The notes beneath the pieces are model-generated. The model saw only the letters and a program-made list of their open reading frames with translations. It did no database searches and had not been told where the DNA came from. A stretch of 64,000 nt of DNA from [Phialemoniopsis] sp. UDSM-2020 (lineage: Eukaryota; Ascomycota; Sordariomycetes; Thyridiales; Thyridiaceae): the NCBI GenBank assembly GCA_018873225.1, contig JAEILZ010000005.1, forward strand, positions 930,001 to 994,000. The letters run 5' to 3'. A program made the position numbers and the translations under genes. This document shows positions 32,286 through 42,020 of this stretch, in pieces. The number at the start of each line of letters is the position of its first letter. Position 1 is the stretch's first letter.

Positions 32286-34278
32286 TTAAACCGTCTTCCT
32301 CTGAAGAAGACAGTGCCTTCCCCACTTCCTCCTGAACCTCTCGGGCACGATCTCGAGGTCCGGCACCCACAGCGCCCGCGCCACGAAGCTCGTCCTCGCC
32401 GCGTCAAGAAACGGCACGCACTTGACGACATCCCAGTGCTCCGTGTCGGCGACGTAGTCGGGTTCGTTGGGCGGCAGCGCCTCTTGGTGTCCGGGGTACT
32501 GCGTGTCGACGAGGAACGAGCAGCTGCGGATATCGACGTACTTGCCCATGTCCTCCTCATTGCGGTCGTTCATGCCCTTGGCGGGCAGCCACGTGCCACC
32601 CCAGAACCCGAAGCCCGTGCGCGCCTCAGCGAACTCGCCCGGGAGGAGGCCACGGAACTCGGAGCGGATGAACTTGGGCCGCATGTCACGGGGCAAAAAG
32701 TACGACGAGGGGAAGCGGTACCACTCCTTGCCGAAGCACACAAAGTCGCCCGAGCCACCGATGCCGGCGTCGCTCCAAGCGCCGGTGCCGAGAGGCTTGT
32801 ACAGCGACAGAGGGGCCGAGTAGGCCGAGTAGATGCCGTAGATGCGGGCGATGCCGATATCGACCGACAGAAACAGGACGCAGGTCACTGCGAAGAGCTT
32901 CAATCGAGCGGGAATCTTGCCGATGAGAGACTTCGGGTCTGAGTGGCCGAGGGCAGACAGTAGAATATGCAGGGCCATCGCGGCATTGAGGGCCAGGAAG
33001 GGGTAGGCGGGATACATGAAGCGTTCCTCCTTGTGAGGTTGAAGCGTGAAGATGCCCAACCACATATAGAAGGGAGACATGAAAACAATGCTCCTCAATC
33101 CCGACTGGAAGCCCTGACCGGAGGGCGCAAAGAGCTTCTGCAGGAAGAAGAGCGGCAGCGCGAGGAGAGCAAGAATGAACCATAGGTTGAAGTTGAGCAA
33201 GAGGTTCTTGAAGTAGAATGTCCAGGGCTCGGTTCCGTACAGATTCGGTCCACCGGTGGACGAGAAGATGTTATATTTGACAATGTTCCAGGGAACGAAT
33301 TCCACTTTTCTGTAGAAGAAGGTGTTGATGGCTCCATCGACAGCCTATAGATTCATTAGCGTTCCAATGCGGCGACAGCTTCCAGGGAGTAGGAACACAT
33401 ACAACGAGGACCAATGCGGCTACAACACCTCGACTGACACGAATGCAAGCCTCGAAGAAGCGCGTCTTATCGCTGAATAGCGCAAAGATGCCTTCCTCAG
33501 CAATGAAGGGCGCGCAAAGAGCAGCAGCAAAGGGCCATCCGACAACGCCTCCGACGGCAAACCAGAACATGCCCTGCGAAGTCTTGAGGCCGCCCCTCCA
33601 GTGCATAAAGGCCGCGGCGCCAATCATGCTCATGTACATGGCGAAGCTCGAGGGGAGGTAGGCGGTGCTCGCGTGGAAGTTTCCGGGGCTGACCACGGTG
33701 GCCATGATGAAGATGAGACCGATGCGGGCGTTGAGGGTGGTGCAGATCACCTTGAAGAGGTTGGTCTGGCAGAGGGCGCAGCAGAAGGCAAGGACGTAGC
33801 GGACAAAGTAGAACTCGCCGACCTGTGAGGGCTTGTCAGCATACTGACGACGTCAGAGGAGTGCTGGAGCTTGTAGGTACCTTTGTAGCCTGTGGTAGGA
33901 TGCGCCGAACGTTGGCAACAATGGCATGCAGTCCGATGTAGACCCAGCTTCGGATGGCATATTCCGGAGAGTACTCCCAGGTCTGCATACCGTAGCCATG
34001 GCTGAGATAGTGCGTCGGCTCCCAGTAATTGTATGTCTCGTCGCAGTCTTGGATCGGCGCAAAGACGGCGGACACCAAATTGGCAGCGAAGAAGATGTAG
34101 AAGGCGGTGATGGGCTCGATACCAAAAGGGCTCGGCGGGGTTCTGGTGGGTGTTGAGGATGATGTCAGTAGCGGACAGAGAGAATGGGGATGGGGGGTGG
34201 TCGCACGCACTTCTTCTTTGCATGGGAGGCATCCGGATGGACGAATTGCTCCCTTTGAGTGGCAGCTTTGGGAGGCAT
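32286..34278 (-). CDS. ALG9: ALG9 alpha-1,2-mannosyltransferase
   Basis: An ER-membrane GT22 mannosyltransferase of 602 aa that adds mannose from dolichol-phosphate-mannose to the lipid-linked oligosaccharide for N-glycosylation. Four exons: 34211-34278, 33881-34142, 33403-33822, 32286-33344 (603 codons). The family's catalytic loop is clear: IQDCDETYNYWEPTHYL with the conserved DE in the first lumenal loop. The second signature HKEERFMYPAYP lies near the middle. About ten hydrophobic segments are visible, and the C-terminal ~200 residues form the soluble lumenal region. The combination WEPTHYLSHGYGMQTWEYSPEYAIRSW points to ALG9 rather than ALG12 or GPI mannosyltransferases. Divergent from NAF1 across 520 bases. 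Confidence 0.93.
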
Positions 34279-34798
34279 CTTGTCGGTCTGCCTCTGGTGC
34301 TGGGCAGTGATTGCGGGCGACAAGATGTGTGAGTGATGGTTGGGTTGAAGCTGTCGGAATTGGTTGAGACAGCTTTCACGCCATCTGGAGCTCTCCGATA
34401 GGACGAGTGGCGCTAATTTTGAAGCGGGGACCCCTAAAACATCCAACCATGGATCAGATGACGGGTATCGGGGCACCCAAGCTCCGCGATAAATCCTGCA
34501 TCGATTGATATTTTTTTTCTTATCGTTATCGGCCATCATCACGATAAACCTGCACTTTTGCATCCCCATTCCATTTCGAGCTCCCTCACTTTCACCAACA
34601 TATTTGATGCATCTTGATAGCTGATATCTTTTACCAGACTGAATCACGATACAATTTATTTGGTATATCCTACCGAGTTCTTTAGCCGTCTTTCCCCGGC
34701 TGTGATCCTCTTGAGCCTCCGTCTCGCCCCTCCATCTCTCGCACTCTCGGTTGCCGTCTTCGTCTCACAGTAGAGGACTGCCTGCAGCCAACACAACG
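34279..34798. promoter_or_regulatory. divergent promoter of ALG9 and NAF1
   Basis: A 520-base region between two divergent housekeeping genes. The part near 34680-34750 is CT-rich, as in many fungal 5' leaders, and belongs to NAF1. Confidence 0.4.
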
Positions 34799-36727
34799 AT
34801 GTCCGGGGGTTTCTCAATCCCAGGGCTTGGCAATGCCAAGCCGAACGAGAAGCTGCCTACTAACAACTTCCTCGACGCCCTCGCGGGCTCTACTCCCGCC
34901 AGCAGCGACCCTCAGAATGGAGCGCAAGACTCAACGCAGCCTCAAGAGGTCCAGGCAGTCAATATGGAAACCGAAGCGACAGACGCTAAACCCACTGATG
35001 TCGCCGCAGCGGCACTGGTGACGGATGACAAGGCGATGGACGTTGACACTGCTTCCGATGCGCCGAAAGACACCGAGTCAGGTCAACCTGCGATAGAAGA
35101 ACCTTCAAGCCTCACCGACGCGCTGGAAGCTACCCTAGGAGGGCCCGAGCCCATGACGACTGATGCAGAGGAAATTATTCGAAATATGATATCGAATGAA
35201 CAGAGCACGGCCGAGGCCGCTGGCGAAGGAGGCCAGGGCGTCGAGTGGGAGGTGGACTCATCGCCGTACCAATCATCGTCCTCAGACACCGACAGCTCGG
35301 ACGACTCTTCCGACGATGAGGAGTCGGACGCCGAGATTCTCGACGTCCGCGAGGCGGCGCGCATGCTCATGGAGGCGGCAGTAGACGGTTCCGACGACGA
35401 AGAAGATGGCAAGAAGGGCAAGGGCGGCTCAGGCGCACAGGTCCGAAGCAAGAACGAGATGGCTGAGGCTGCGCCACCCAAGCCTGACATTACAATCACA
35501 CCCGAGATGCAAATACAGCTGCTGGGACCAGTCTTGCACGTTGTCGAGGACTCCATTGTCATCAAGGGCAACACAGACGGCGAGTACAGGGTGTTGGACG
35601 AGGAGTCTGTCCTCTGCACAGCAGAGCGTAAGGTCATTGGCGTTGTGGCAGATGTCATTGGAAACGTCAGGGTCCCTATGTATCTGGTTCGGTTTGCCGA
35701 GCCCGAGGAGATAGTCAAGGAAGGCTTGGAGCCTGGAAAAGACGTGTACTACTTGGTCAGCCACGCCAAGTTCGTCTTTACAGAGGCGCTCCGGAACCTG
35801 AAGGGCTCGGACGCGAGTAATTTACACGACGAGGAAGTTGGCGCAGACGAGATGGAGTTCTCGGACGACGAGAAGGAGCAGGCATACAAGAAGGAACTCA
35901 AGGCCAAGCGGAGAGGCGGCAAAGGTCAGCAGAGGGATGGCGACGGCGGCCGAAGACCGCACCCGTTGCGCAACGAGGTTCCACCCCCGAACACCGACGG
36001 CGGCTTGAACTACGACGAGGACGATGACGGACCCTACAAGCCCCTGGCGAGGCCAGCCAACTTTGGCCAAGGCCCGCCGACGTCAGCGTCTCAGGAGTCC
36101 GGCTTTGGCCACCACGGTGGGGCTTCTCGGGGTCGACGAGGGGACTTCCGGGGCGGACGCGGGAACCGGGGCCGTGGAGGATTTGGAGGACGCGGTGGAC
36201 GAGGCGGACGCTCAGACGGCTACTCTCAGCCACCGCAAGGCCGGCCCCAGAACCCTCAACAACAGTCACCGCAACAGAGCGGCACACCGCCAGCGCCTCC
36301 ACAGTGGCCGTTCCCGATACCGCCTCCGCCAGGTTCGTACCAGGGCCAATCGCCTGCGCTCCCTACTGGCCAGTTCAACTTCCCGTTCCCTTGGCCGCCA
36401 CAGGGCGCCCAGCCGCCGCCGCCGCCGCAGTATCAAGCGTCGGCACAACAGGCGCAGGGTGCAGCACCTTCCTACCCGTACGGACAGCCGCCGGTACCGC
36501 CGAACTTTGGACAGGCGCCTGCCTGGCCGGGACAGGCTCCGTCCCCCGGACCTCCCTCCGCGGGCGCATATATCAATCCGGCGTTCTTTGCTGCTGCCCA
36601 GGCTCAAGCTCAGGGACAGGCACAAGGCCAGAGCCAGGGACAAGGCCAGAGCCAGGGACAAGGACAAGCTGGTGCGTGGGGTCAACAGTCGCCGCCGCCG
36701 CCGCAACAGTATGGACAGGGAAGATAA
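34799..36727 (+). CDS. NAF1: H/ACA ribonucleoprotein assembly factor NAF1
   Basis: A nuclear RNA-binding chaperone of 642 aa, single exon, that loads H/ACA snoRNPs before GAR1 replaces it. The N-terminal ~230 residues are acidic with SSSDTDSSDDSSDDEES-type runs. The Gar1/Naf1 beta-barrel lies at about 240-340: LGPVLHVVEDSIVIKG, VLCTAERKVIGVVADVIG and YLVRFAEPEEI. A lysine-rich stretch, an RGG-type region (RGRRGDFRGGRGNRG) and a Pro/Gln-rich tail follow. The tail includes Gln-Gly repeats encoded at about 36604-36667. I chose the ATG at 34799 (MSGGFSIPG). No signal peptide or TM. Confidence 0.92.
   Translation: MSGGFSIPGLGNAKPNEKLPTNNFLDALAGSTPASSDPQNGAQDSTQPQEVQAVNMETEATDAKPTDVAAAALVTDDKAMDVDTASDAPKDTESGQPAIEEPSSLTDALEATLGGPEPMTTDAEEIIRNMISNEQSTAEAAGEGGQGVEWEVDSSPYQSSSSDTDSSDDSSDDEESDAEILDVREAARMLMEAAVDGSDDEEDGKKGKGGSGAQVRSKNEMAEAAPPKPDITITPEMQIQLLGPVLHVVEDSIVIKGNTDGEYRVLDEESVLCTAERKVIGVVADVIGNVRVPMYLVRFAEPEEIVKEGLEPGKDVYYLVSHAKFVFTEALRNLKGSDASNLHDEEVGADEMEFSDDEKEQAYKKELKAKRRGGKGQQRDGDGGRRPHPLRNEVPPPNTDGGLNYDEDDDGPYKPLARPANFGQGPPTSASQESGFGHHGGASRGRRGDFRGGRGNRGRGGFGGRGGRGGRSDGYSQPPQGRPQNPQQQSPQQSGTPPAPPQWPFPIPPPPGSYQGQSPALPTGQFNFPFPWPPQGAQPPPPPQYQASAQQAQGAAPSYPYGQPPVPPNFGQAPAWPGQAPSPGPPSAGAYINPAFFAAAQAQAQGQAQGQSQGQGQSQGQGQAGAWGQQSPPPPQQYGQGR
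36604..36667 (+). repeat. coding microsatellite, Gln-Gly/Gln-Ala repeats in NAF1
   Basis: Short tandem units of the type CAGGGACAAGGC repeat here and encode alternating Gln-Gly, Gln-Ser and Gln-Ala. Such tracts change length easily between strains. Confidence 0.7.
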
Positions 36728-39456
36728 GCGAGCTTTGAAGAGACGTAGTGTGATGGAATGTCGATACACAGCACGTAATGGATGGCTTGGCTTTACAATG
36801 AGATAGCATGAATTGGCTATGGGTTACTGCCGAGTATAGCGGTCTTCGCAGGAGATCTGCTCTGGTTGCACTTGCTCTGGAAACATCCGTACAAAAGTCA
36901 CAGCAAGCGATTAGAATCTTTAACAAATTCAAACCCACAGACGCATGTCACGCAATCTGCTAGTGACACTGAACCATCGTGACGGGAGCAGCACAAGGTT
37001 CACATCGCACCAAGTGGGCGCATGTCCGGCCTGTTAGCCGAAACGCCCGCCTCTGGCGTCATTGCGTAGCATTGGTCTTATTTTGACATTCATTCAGACT
37101 GAGATTTGCACAAGGTGCAAAGACGCTGATGTGATGGATATCAATGCCCTTGCACATCCACAAGATCCAGCTGGGGCATAAATCTCACCAAATGAGTGTA
37201 ATCATGGCGAGGTGGAGCTCTCGTGGGATCGGATTTCTCACTCTCCCCTGGTCAACGCTAGTTTTTGGACCGAGTGGGGAGCTGGTCTGCACGCCAGTGT
37301 TTCATGCTCGACCAGGGCTGCGAGAGGAGAGAAGCTGGGCAGACACGCGCGCGCAAGAAGGACACAGACGGGCTCTGCCGCTGTCACGAGGGTGCGTGTT
37401 TCTGCTCCTCATGGAGAACCGGCGGGTTTCACGAGCTAAAAGGTTGAAACGAAACAAAAGGAAAGGTCATCACGACGGTCCCAAAGTTCCCCCAAAGCGA
37501 TGCAGGACGTGCAGAACTCGAAAGAGACCTTGATGAGGAGGATTGATTAAAGAGGGAGAAGCATCCTCCGCCCGTGACCCTTGGTTTGTGACGAGAAGGG
37601 AGTGAACACGCGCCCTGATTTCTCGGCGCGATCGTCTCTTTTCTCCTCGTCGGGTGATGATCAGCGTAGTAATTTGAGCGCTGGAGGACGCCCAGAAAAA
37701 GCCAACGAAAAGAGAAAAGCATCCCTTCTCTGGACTGCACTCTATTCTCGGTGTGTTTTGGCACTGCCGAAGTCACATCGAAGGAAAAAAGAAGCACTCT
37801 ATTCGAGGCAGAGCCACGTCTTCGATGCCCTCGTCTATTCTTTTTGACAGCGCTCCGGCTGTTTGGCAAGCGAACCCTAATTGCGATGCTACCCAGGTTT
37901 TGCCGTCGCTGGACTGCCGCACCGGGAAAACTCGAGAGAGACAGCGGCCGGCACGAGGACTATCTTACATGCTGTGGAAGAACAGCCACTGCGCTCTTTA
38001 TTTTTGACGATGAGATGGTCTTCTCGTCCTGCGAGCGAAGGAGGGCAAGCTCACTAGACGGATGCAGCTAGATATGCAAGGCCAGGGGGCAGGGCTGACC
38101 AAAGCGGCAGTCCGTCATGTCCATCACCTCCACACCGTCACATTCCCCCCTCCTTTCCCCCTGGTCTGTACCTGGATTTCCTTGCCTGCACATCTCGCTT
38201 ATTGGCTGGCCGCTTTTGCACAATTCTCCCTCCGTTGCGAAAAGGACAAGAAGCCGCCAATCAAAGGGTCCGTGTACCTGACGAGTGGCGCCAGACTCGA
38301 AGAAACACCACGAGATCTGCAAGGAACCAAACCACGCAGCAGCATGCGAACGACCACCCCCTGTCATCCCAAGGTATCACTCTGTCCTTCTCGAGGGACC
38401 GACGATGTTGTTGGTCATGCCTCTTTTGTGCAAAGGGCGATGCCATGCAACGGTCAGGAAGCACCTCCAGCCAATGGGGGTTTTGCAATGACACCCCTGG
38501 CTATCCATTTTGTGGTGGATTTGTGCTCATCCCACCCCTTGGATAAGATAATGAATTCGAATAGCCTCGTCGACGCACCCCGGTCCCTCCAAGCTCCATG
38601 AGGGGGCAAGGGTCTCCCCTGGCGGCTGTGCCTCTTTCACCGATGTGATCCATGAACACAGCCCACCAGCAGCCGGGAAAGCCCTGATGAGCAACGAAGT
38701 CGTTCCCAAGCTTCTGGTGGCCCTACCTGATGTTTCTGCCCGCTTTTCTTGTCATCTCATCCATCCATCCCATCCCATCCACTGCAACGGCTGTCGATCC
38801 TGGGTTGTATCTTAGCCTCTCTCGTTCCCTCGCATCTCTCTCTCTTCTCCCTTCCCCTTCCCTTCACCTCTCCCTTCCAACGTCACTTCGTTCCTTTATT
38901 CCCTGGCGAGATCTTTTTCTCCCTCACACGTCCTTGCAGGTCTGCGATCCCCGAGAGACATCGATTCTCCCAATTCCATTCTTTTTGAAACCCAGGACCG
39001 CAATCGACGTAGGACCAACACCAACTACAGTTCCGTTCCTTTTTTACCCATTCTACATTCCAGTTTCGACGACATCCGGAGCAAAAGACAGCTTAGTCTG
39101 CTATCCACCAGTGCCACACCTTGTTTTTGCATGACACTGTTGTGAGCCTATTCATTCTTTGAACCAAACACCACCGCATTTTTGGTCGCGCGACTGCCAG
39201 CATTCCAGTCCACCGCCGCCACGAAAACCGACGACACGACTTCTCGGCCGGCCCAGCATCAATTTGCCGGACAATCACAACATCGCCCGGGGCAAGAAGT
39301 CTAAATTATTCCCGATTTAGCGTTTGAAGGAGGAAAAGAAAGAGAAGCTTGGCTTCCAGAAGAAAGATCATCACGACGATAGGATTGGAATAACCTCACG
39401 AACAAACGACCCCCCGGTCTAGGGAACCAGGACACACAACAACAGAAACAAACAAG
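36728..39456. other. 2.7-kb gene-free region upstream of the SH3 membrane protein
   Basis: No open frame here looks like protein: those that exist are low-complexity and lack splice signals in register. From about 38750 to 39000 the plus strand is strongly CT-rich (CATCCATCCCATCCCATCC, then TCTCTCTCTTCTCCC), typical of a fungal transcription start region and long 5' leader. Most of the stretch is therefore probably regulatory DNA of the plus-strand gene at 39457. Confidence 0.5.
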
Positions 39457-41341
39457 ATGCCTCACCACCACCAACACGTGCACCTGCACGCGGCGCGGCA
39501 GCACGACTGGAAGGAATCGTGGGACCAGATGACCAAGGCCGTCGGCGACGCCTTCAACCCCAAGAAGAACCAGGAGCAGCACGCCTCGACAAAGACCGTC
39601 TACCTCAGCAGCAAGACGCCCACCGTGGCCAAGACGACGCAGCAGCAGGTCAAGGAGACGCCCAAGGCGACGACACCGACGACATCCGCGACCGTCAAGC
39701 CGACGACCAACGTCGGCGTCAAGGCCGTCGCCCAGTCCTCGAGCAGGGACGAGCTCGTCATCGCGACCGACAGCCAGCTCCCCTCGGCCATCGTCCCCTC
39801 GCAAAAGGCCACGAGCGTCGGCGGCCAGCTCGCCGTGGACACGGCCACGCCGACGCCCACCAAGACCCAGCAGGCCGGCACGCCGCTCATCATTACGCCC
39901 TCGGCGAGCGCGACCTCGTCGCCCAGCAGCAGCGACAGCACCGCCGCGAAAGCAGGCATCGCGCTCGGCGTCCTCGGCGGCATCGCCGTCATCTTCCTGG
40001 CCGTGTTCTTCTGCTTCAAGAAGCGCCGCGCGCAGATGGCCCGCAAGCGCGCCGCCGACGACGAGAAGCTCAATGGCCCCTTTGGCGACCAGCACGCCAT
40101 CACCGACGACCGCGCCGCCGCCGCGCTGGCTGTCGGCGCGGGCGCGGCGGCACGGTCTTACCCGGACAGGAGGGCGAGCCGCGGCGCCAACATCGCCATG
40201 GTGCAGAGCCCCGGCATGAGCAACCGCGGCGGCAGCGCGTGGGAGCGCAGGCCGTCGGACGCCCAGAACCCGGCCAACCCCTTCGGCGACAACGCCGAGC
40301 GGCTCAACACGCCGACCGCGGCCCGCCAGAACCAAGAGCTCCCGCCCGTGCCGCAAGAAGCTTTCGCATCGACTGCTGCGTCACCAACATCGCCCATCGG
40401 CACCGCCATGGCTGGTGTCGTGGCCGGCGTCGCTGCAGGTGCTGCCGCCGGTGCTGCGGCGGGCGGTCTGACGCGCAAGGCCTCGATCCGCAAGGACGCG
40501 CCCAAGGCCCTCGACCTCACGCTGCCACCGACGCTGTCCGCTGTGCCGCCTTCCCCTGCGGGCACCGAATTCAGCATGACCTCCGCCTCGCCTGACACCC
40601 CTCACGCCCCCTCCGCCAGCGCCGCTGCCATCGCTGCTGCCGGCGGCCCGCCTGCCTCGACGGTGCACCGCGTGCAGCTCGACTTCAAGGCCACGCTCGA
40701 GGACGAGATGGATCTCAAGGCTGGACAGCTGATTCGCTTGCTGCACGAGTACGACGATGGATGGGTAAGTTTCCTGATTAATAGCGAATGTAATGATGAC
40801 ACAGTGCGCTGATCTATAATTCCAGGCTCTCTGCATTCGCCTCGACCGCTCCCAGCAGGGTGTCGTGCCCAGGACGTGCCTGTCCACCCGTCCCGTCAAG
40901 CCCCGCCCCAACGGCCCCGGTCCCCGCGGCCCGCCGGTTAACCCCCAGCGCGGCCCGGGCCCCAACTACCCTCCCGGCCAGCGCCCCATGACGCCCCAGG
41001 GCGGACCTGGGTACCCTCGTCCCCAGTCCCCCGCCGGCCGACCAGGCCAGCACCCACGCCCGCAGTCTCCCTACGGTCCCGGTCCCCGGTCTCAGAGCCC
41101 CGGTCCTCGTGCACAGTCCCCCGGTCCCCGGTACCAGCAACAAGGACGTCCCCAGAGCCCAGGTCCCAGGGCACAAAGCCCTGGTCCTAGGTACCAGCAG
41201 GGCCGGTCGCAGAGCCCCATGGGTAACAGGCGGAACAGCCCGCCTTCCCACGGACCCAGCCCGATGAACCAGGAGTACAGACCCGGCCCTCCTCCCTCGG
41301 GCCCCATTGAGCGGCGGCCGGTGCCCGGGCAGGCGTACTAG
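39457..41341 (+). CDS. single-pass membrane protein with SH3 domain and Pro-rich tail
   Basis: A 607-aa protein in two exons (39457-40764 and 40826-41341; 608 codons). The N-terminal ~165 residues are Thr/Ser/Lys-rich with no obvious signal peptide. A single TM follows at about 168-190 (AGIALGVLGGIAVIFLAVFF), with a basic KKRRAQMARKR stop-transfer segment. The cytosolic part is Ala-rich, then has an SH3 domain: VQLDFKATLEDEMDLKAGQLI, then ALCIRLDRSQQGVVPRTCL, with the intron falling right after the DDGW motif. The last ~140 residues are Pro/Gly/Gln-rich with repeated SPGPR units. The layout resembles fungal cell-polarity or cell-fusion SH3 proteins (Fus1-like), but identity is not certain. 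Confidence 0.85.
41082..41215 (+). repeat. degenerate tandem repeat encoding SPGPR units
   Basis: About five imperfect copies encoding the Ser-Pro-Gly-Pro-Arg motif, with Ala-Gln or Tyr-Gln-Gln linkers, lie in the tail of the SH3 protein. Codon choice varies between copies, so the repeat is old rather than a recent slippage product. Confidence 0.65.
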
Positions 41342-42020
41342 ACTTTGTTGCGATCAAACTCCCATTTACAAGGCGCGTGCGTTCCGGCCAACAGGGCAAA
41401 GCCTCCCTCTCGGTCGTCATTATATATAAACTGCTTTTCGGAGGCGGGCGTTGGGTTCTACAAAAACCACCACATCAGCGAATCACTCTTTCCATCCATC
41501 TATACACTTTTTTTCGATTCATGTCACTCGCTCAACGACTACTACTTTCTCGTTTGGAACCATGAACACCGGCCGGTCAAGCTGGTTGGCGGTTTTCTTT
41601 ATTTCTTTCTATCTTTCTGCAGCCTTCAGTGTGTGCATAAAGCTTTCTCTTCTTTGGGGAGCCCGAAGGATGTCTCGGGTCCTTGTCTGTTAATGTGTGG
41701 GAATTTGTATATTTGTCTGCATCTCAAGGTGCGGGTAGGTGGCTGCGGGAGCTATGGTAGCGATTGGACTGAGCTCCGAGCCAGATCTCGAGAGTATCCA
41801 TAGCTTATTGGTAGGGGAGATAGGGAACAAGGGTTTCTTGTCATCCCACGTGGGAGCTCTGCTTGACGACTGTGTTTCGGTCATTCAAGTGGGCTTGGAG
41901 ATATCTAGCATCTAAATTGAGATGGAGATTTCGATCTTGAAACGCATCGCTTCGTTGAACTTGTGTGAATTGCACTAATTGCTTTCATCCGTATCACAAT
42001 CCTCGCTCTGTCCAGCACCA
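41342..42020. other. convergent 3' flanks, no gene seen
   Basis: This 679-base stretch lies between the stop of the SH3 gene and the stop of the GH92 gene. T-rich tracts near 41500-41630 are consistent with 3' untranslated sequence. Confidence 0.45.

Noticed and set aside
37144..39134. Several 60-180 residue frames in the 2.7-kb gap, including a CT-rich one
   Set aside because: They are low-complexity, lack hydrophobic cores or motifs, and follow base composition rather than codon structure; more likely leader and regulatory DNA.
39301..40595. Frames of about 350 residues on both strands overlapping the SH3 protein gene
   Set aside because: Extremely Arg/Gly/Ala-rich shadow frames of a GC-rich gene; the real frame has a TM segment, an SH3 domain and a matching intron.
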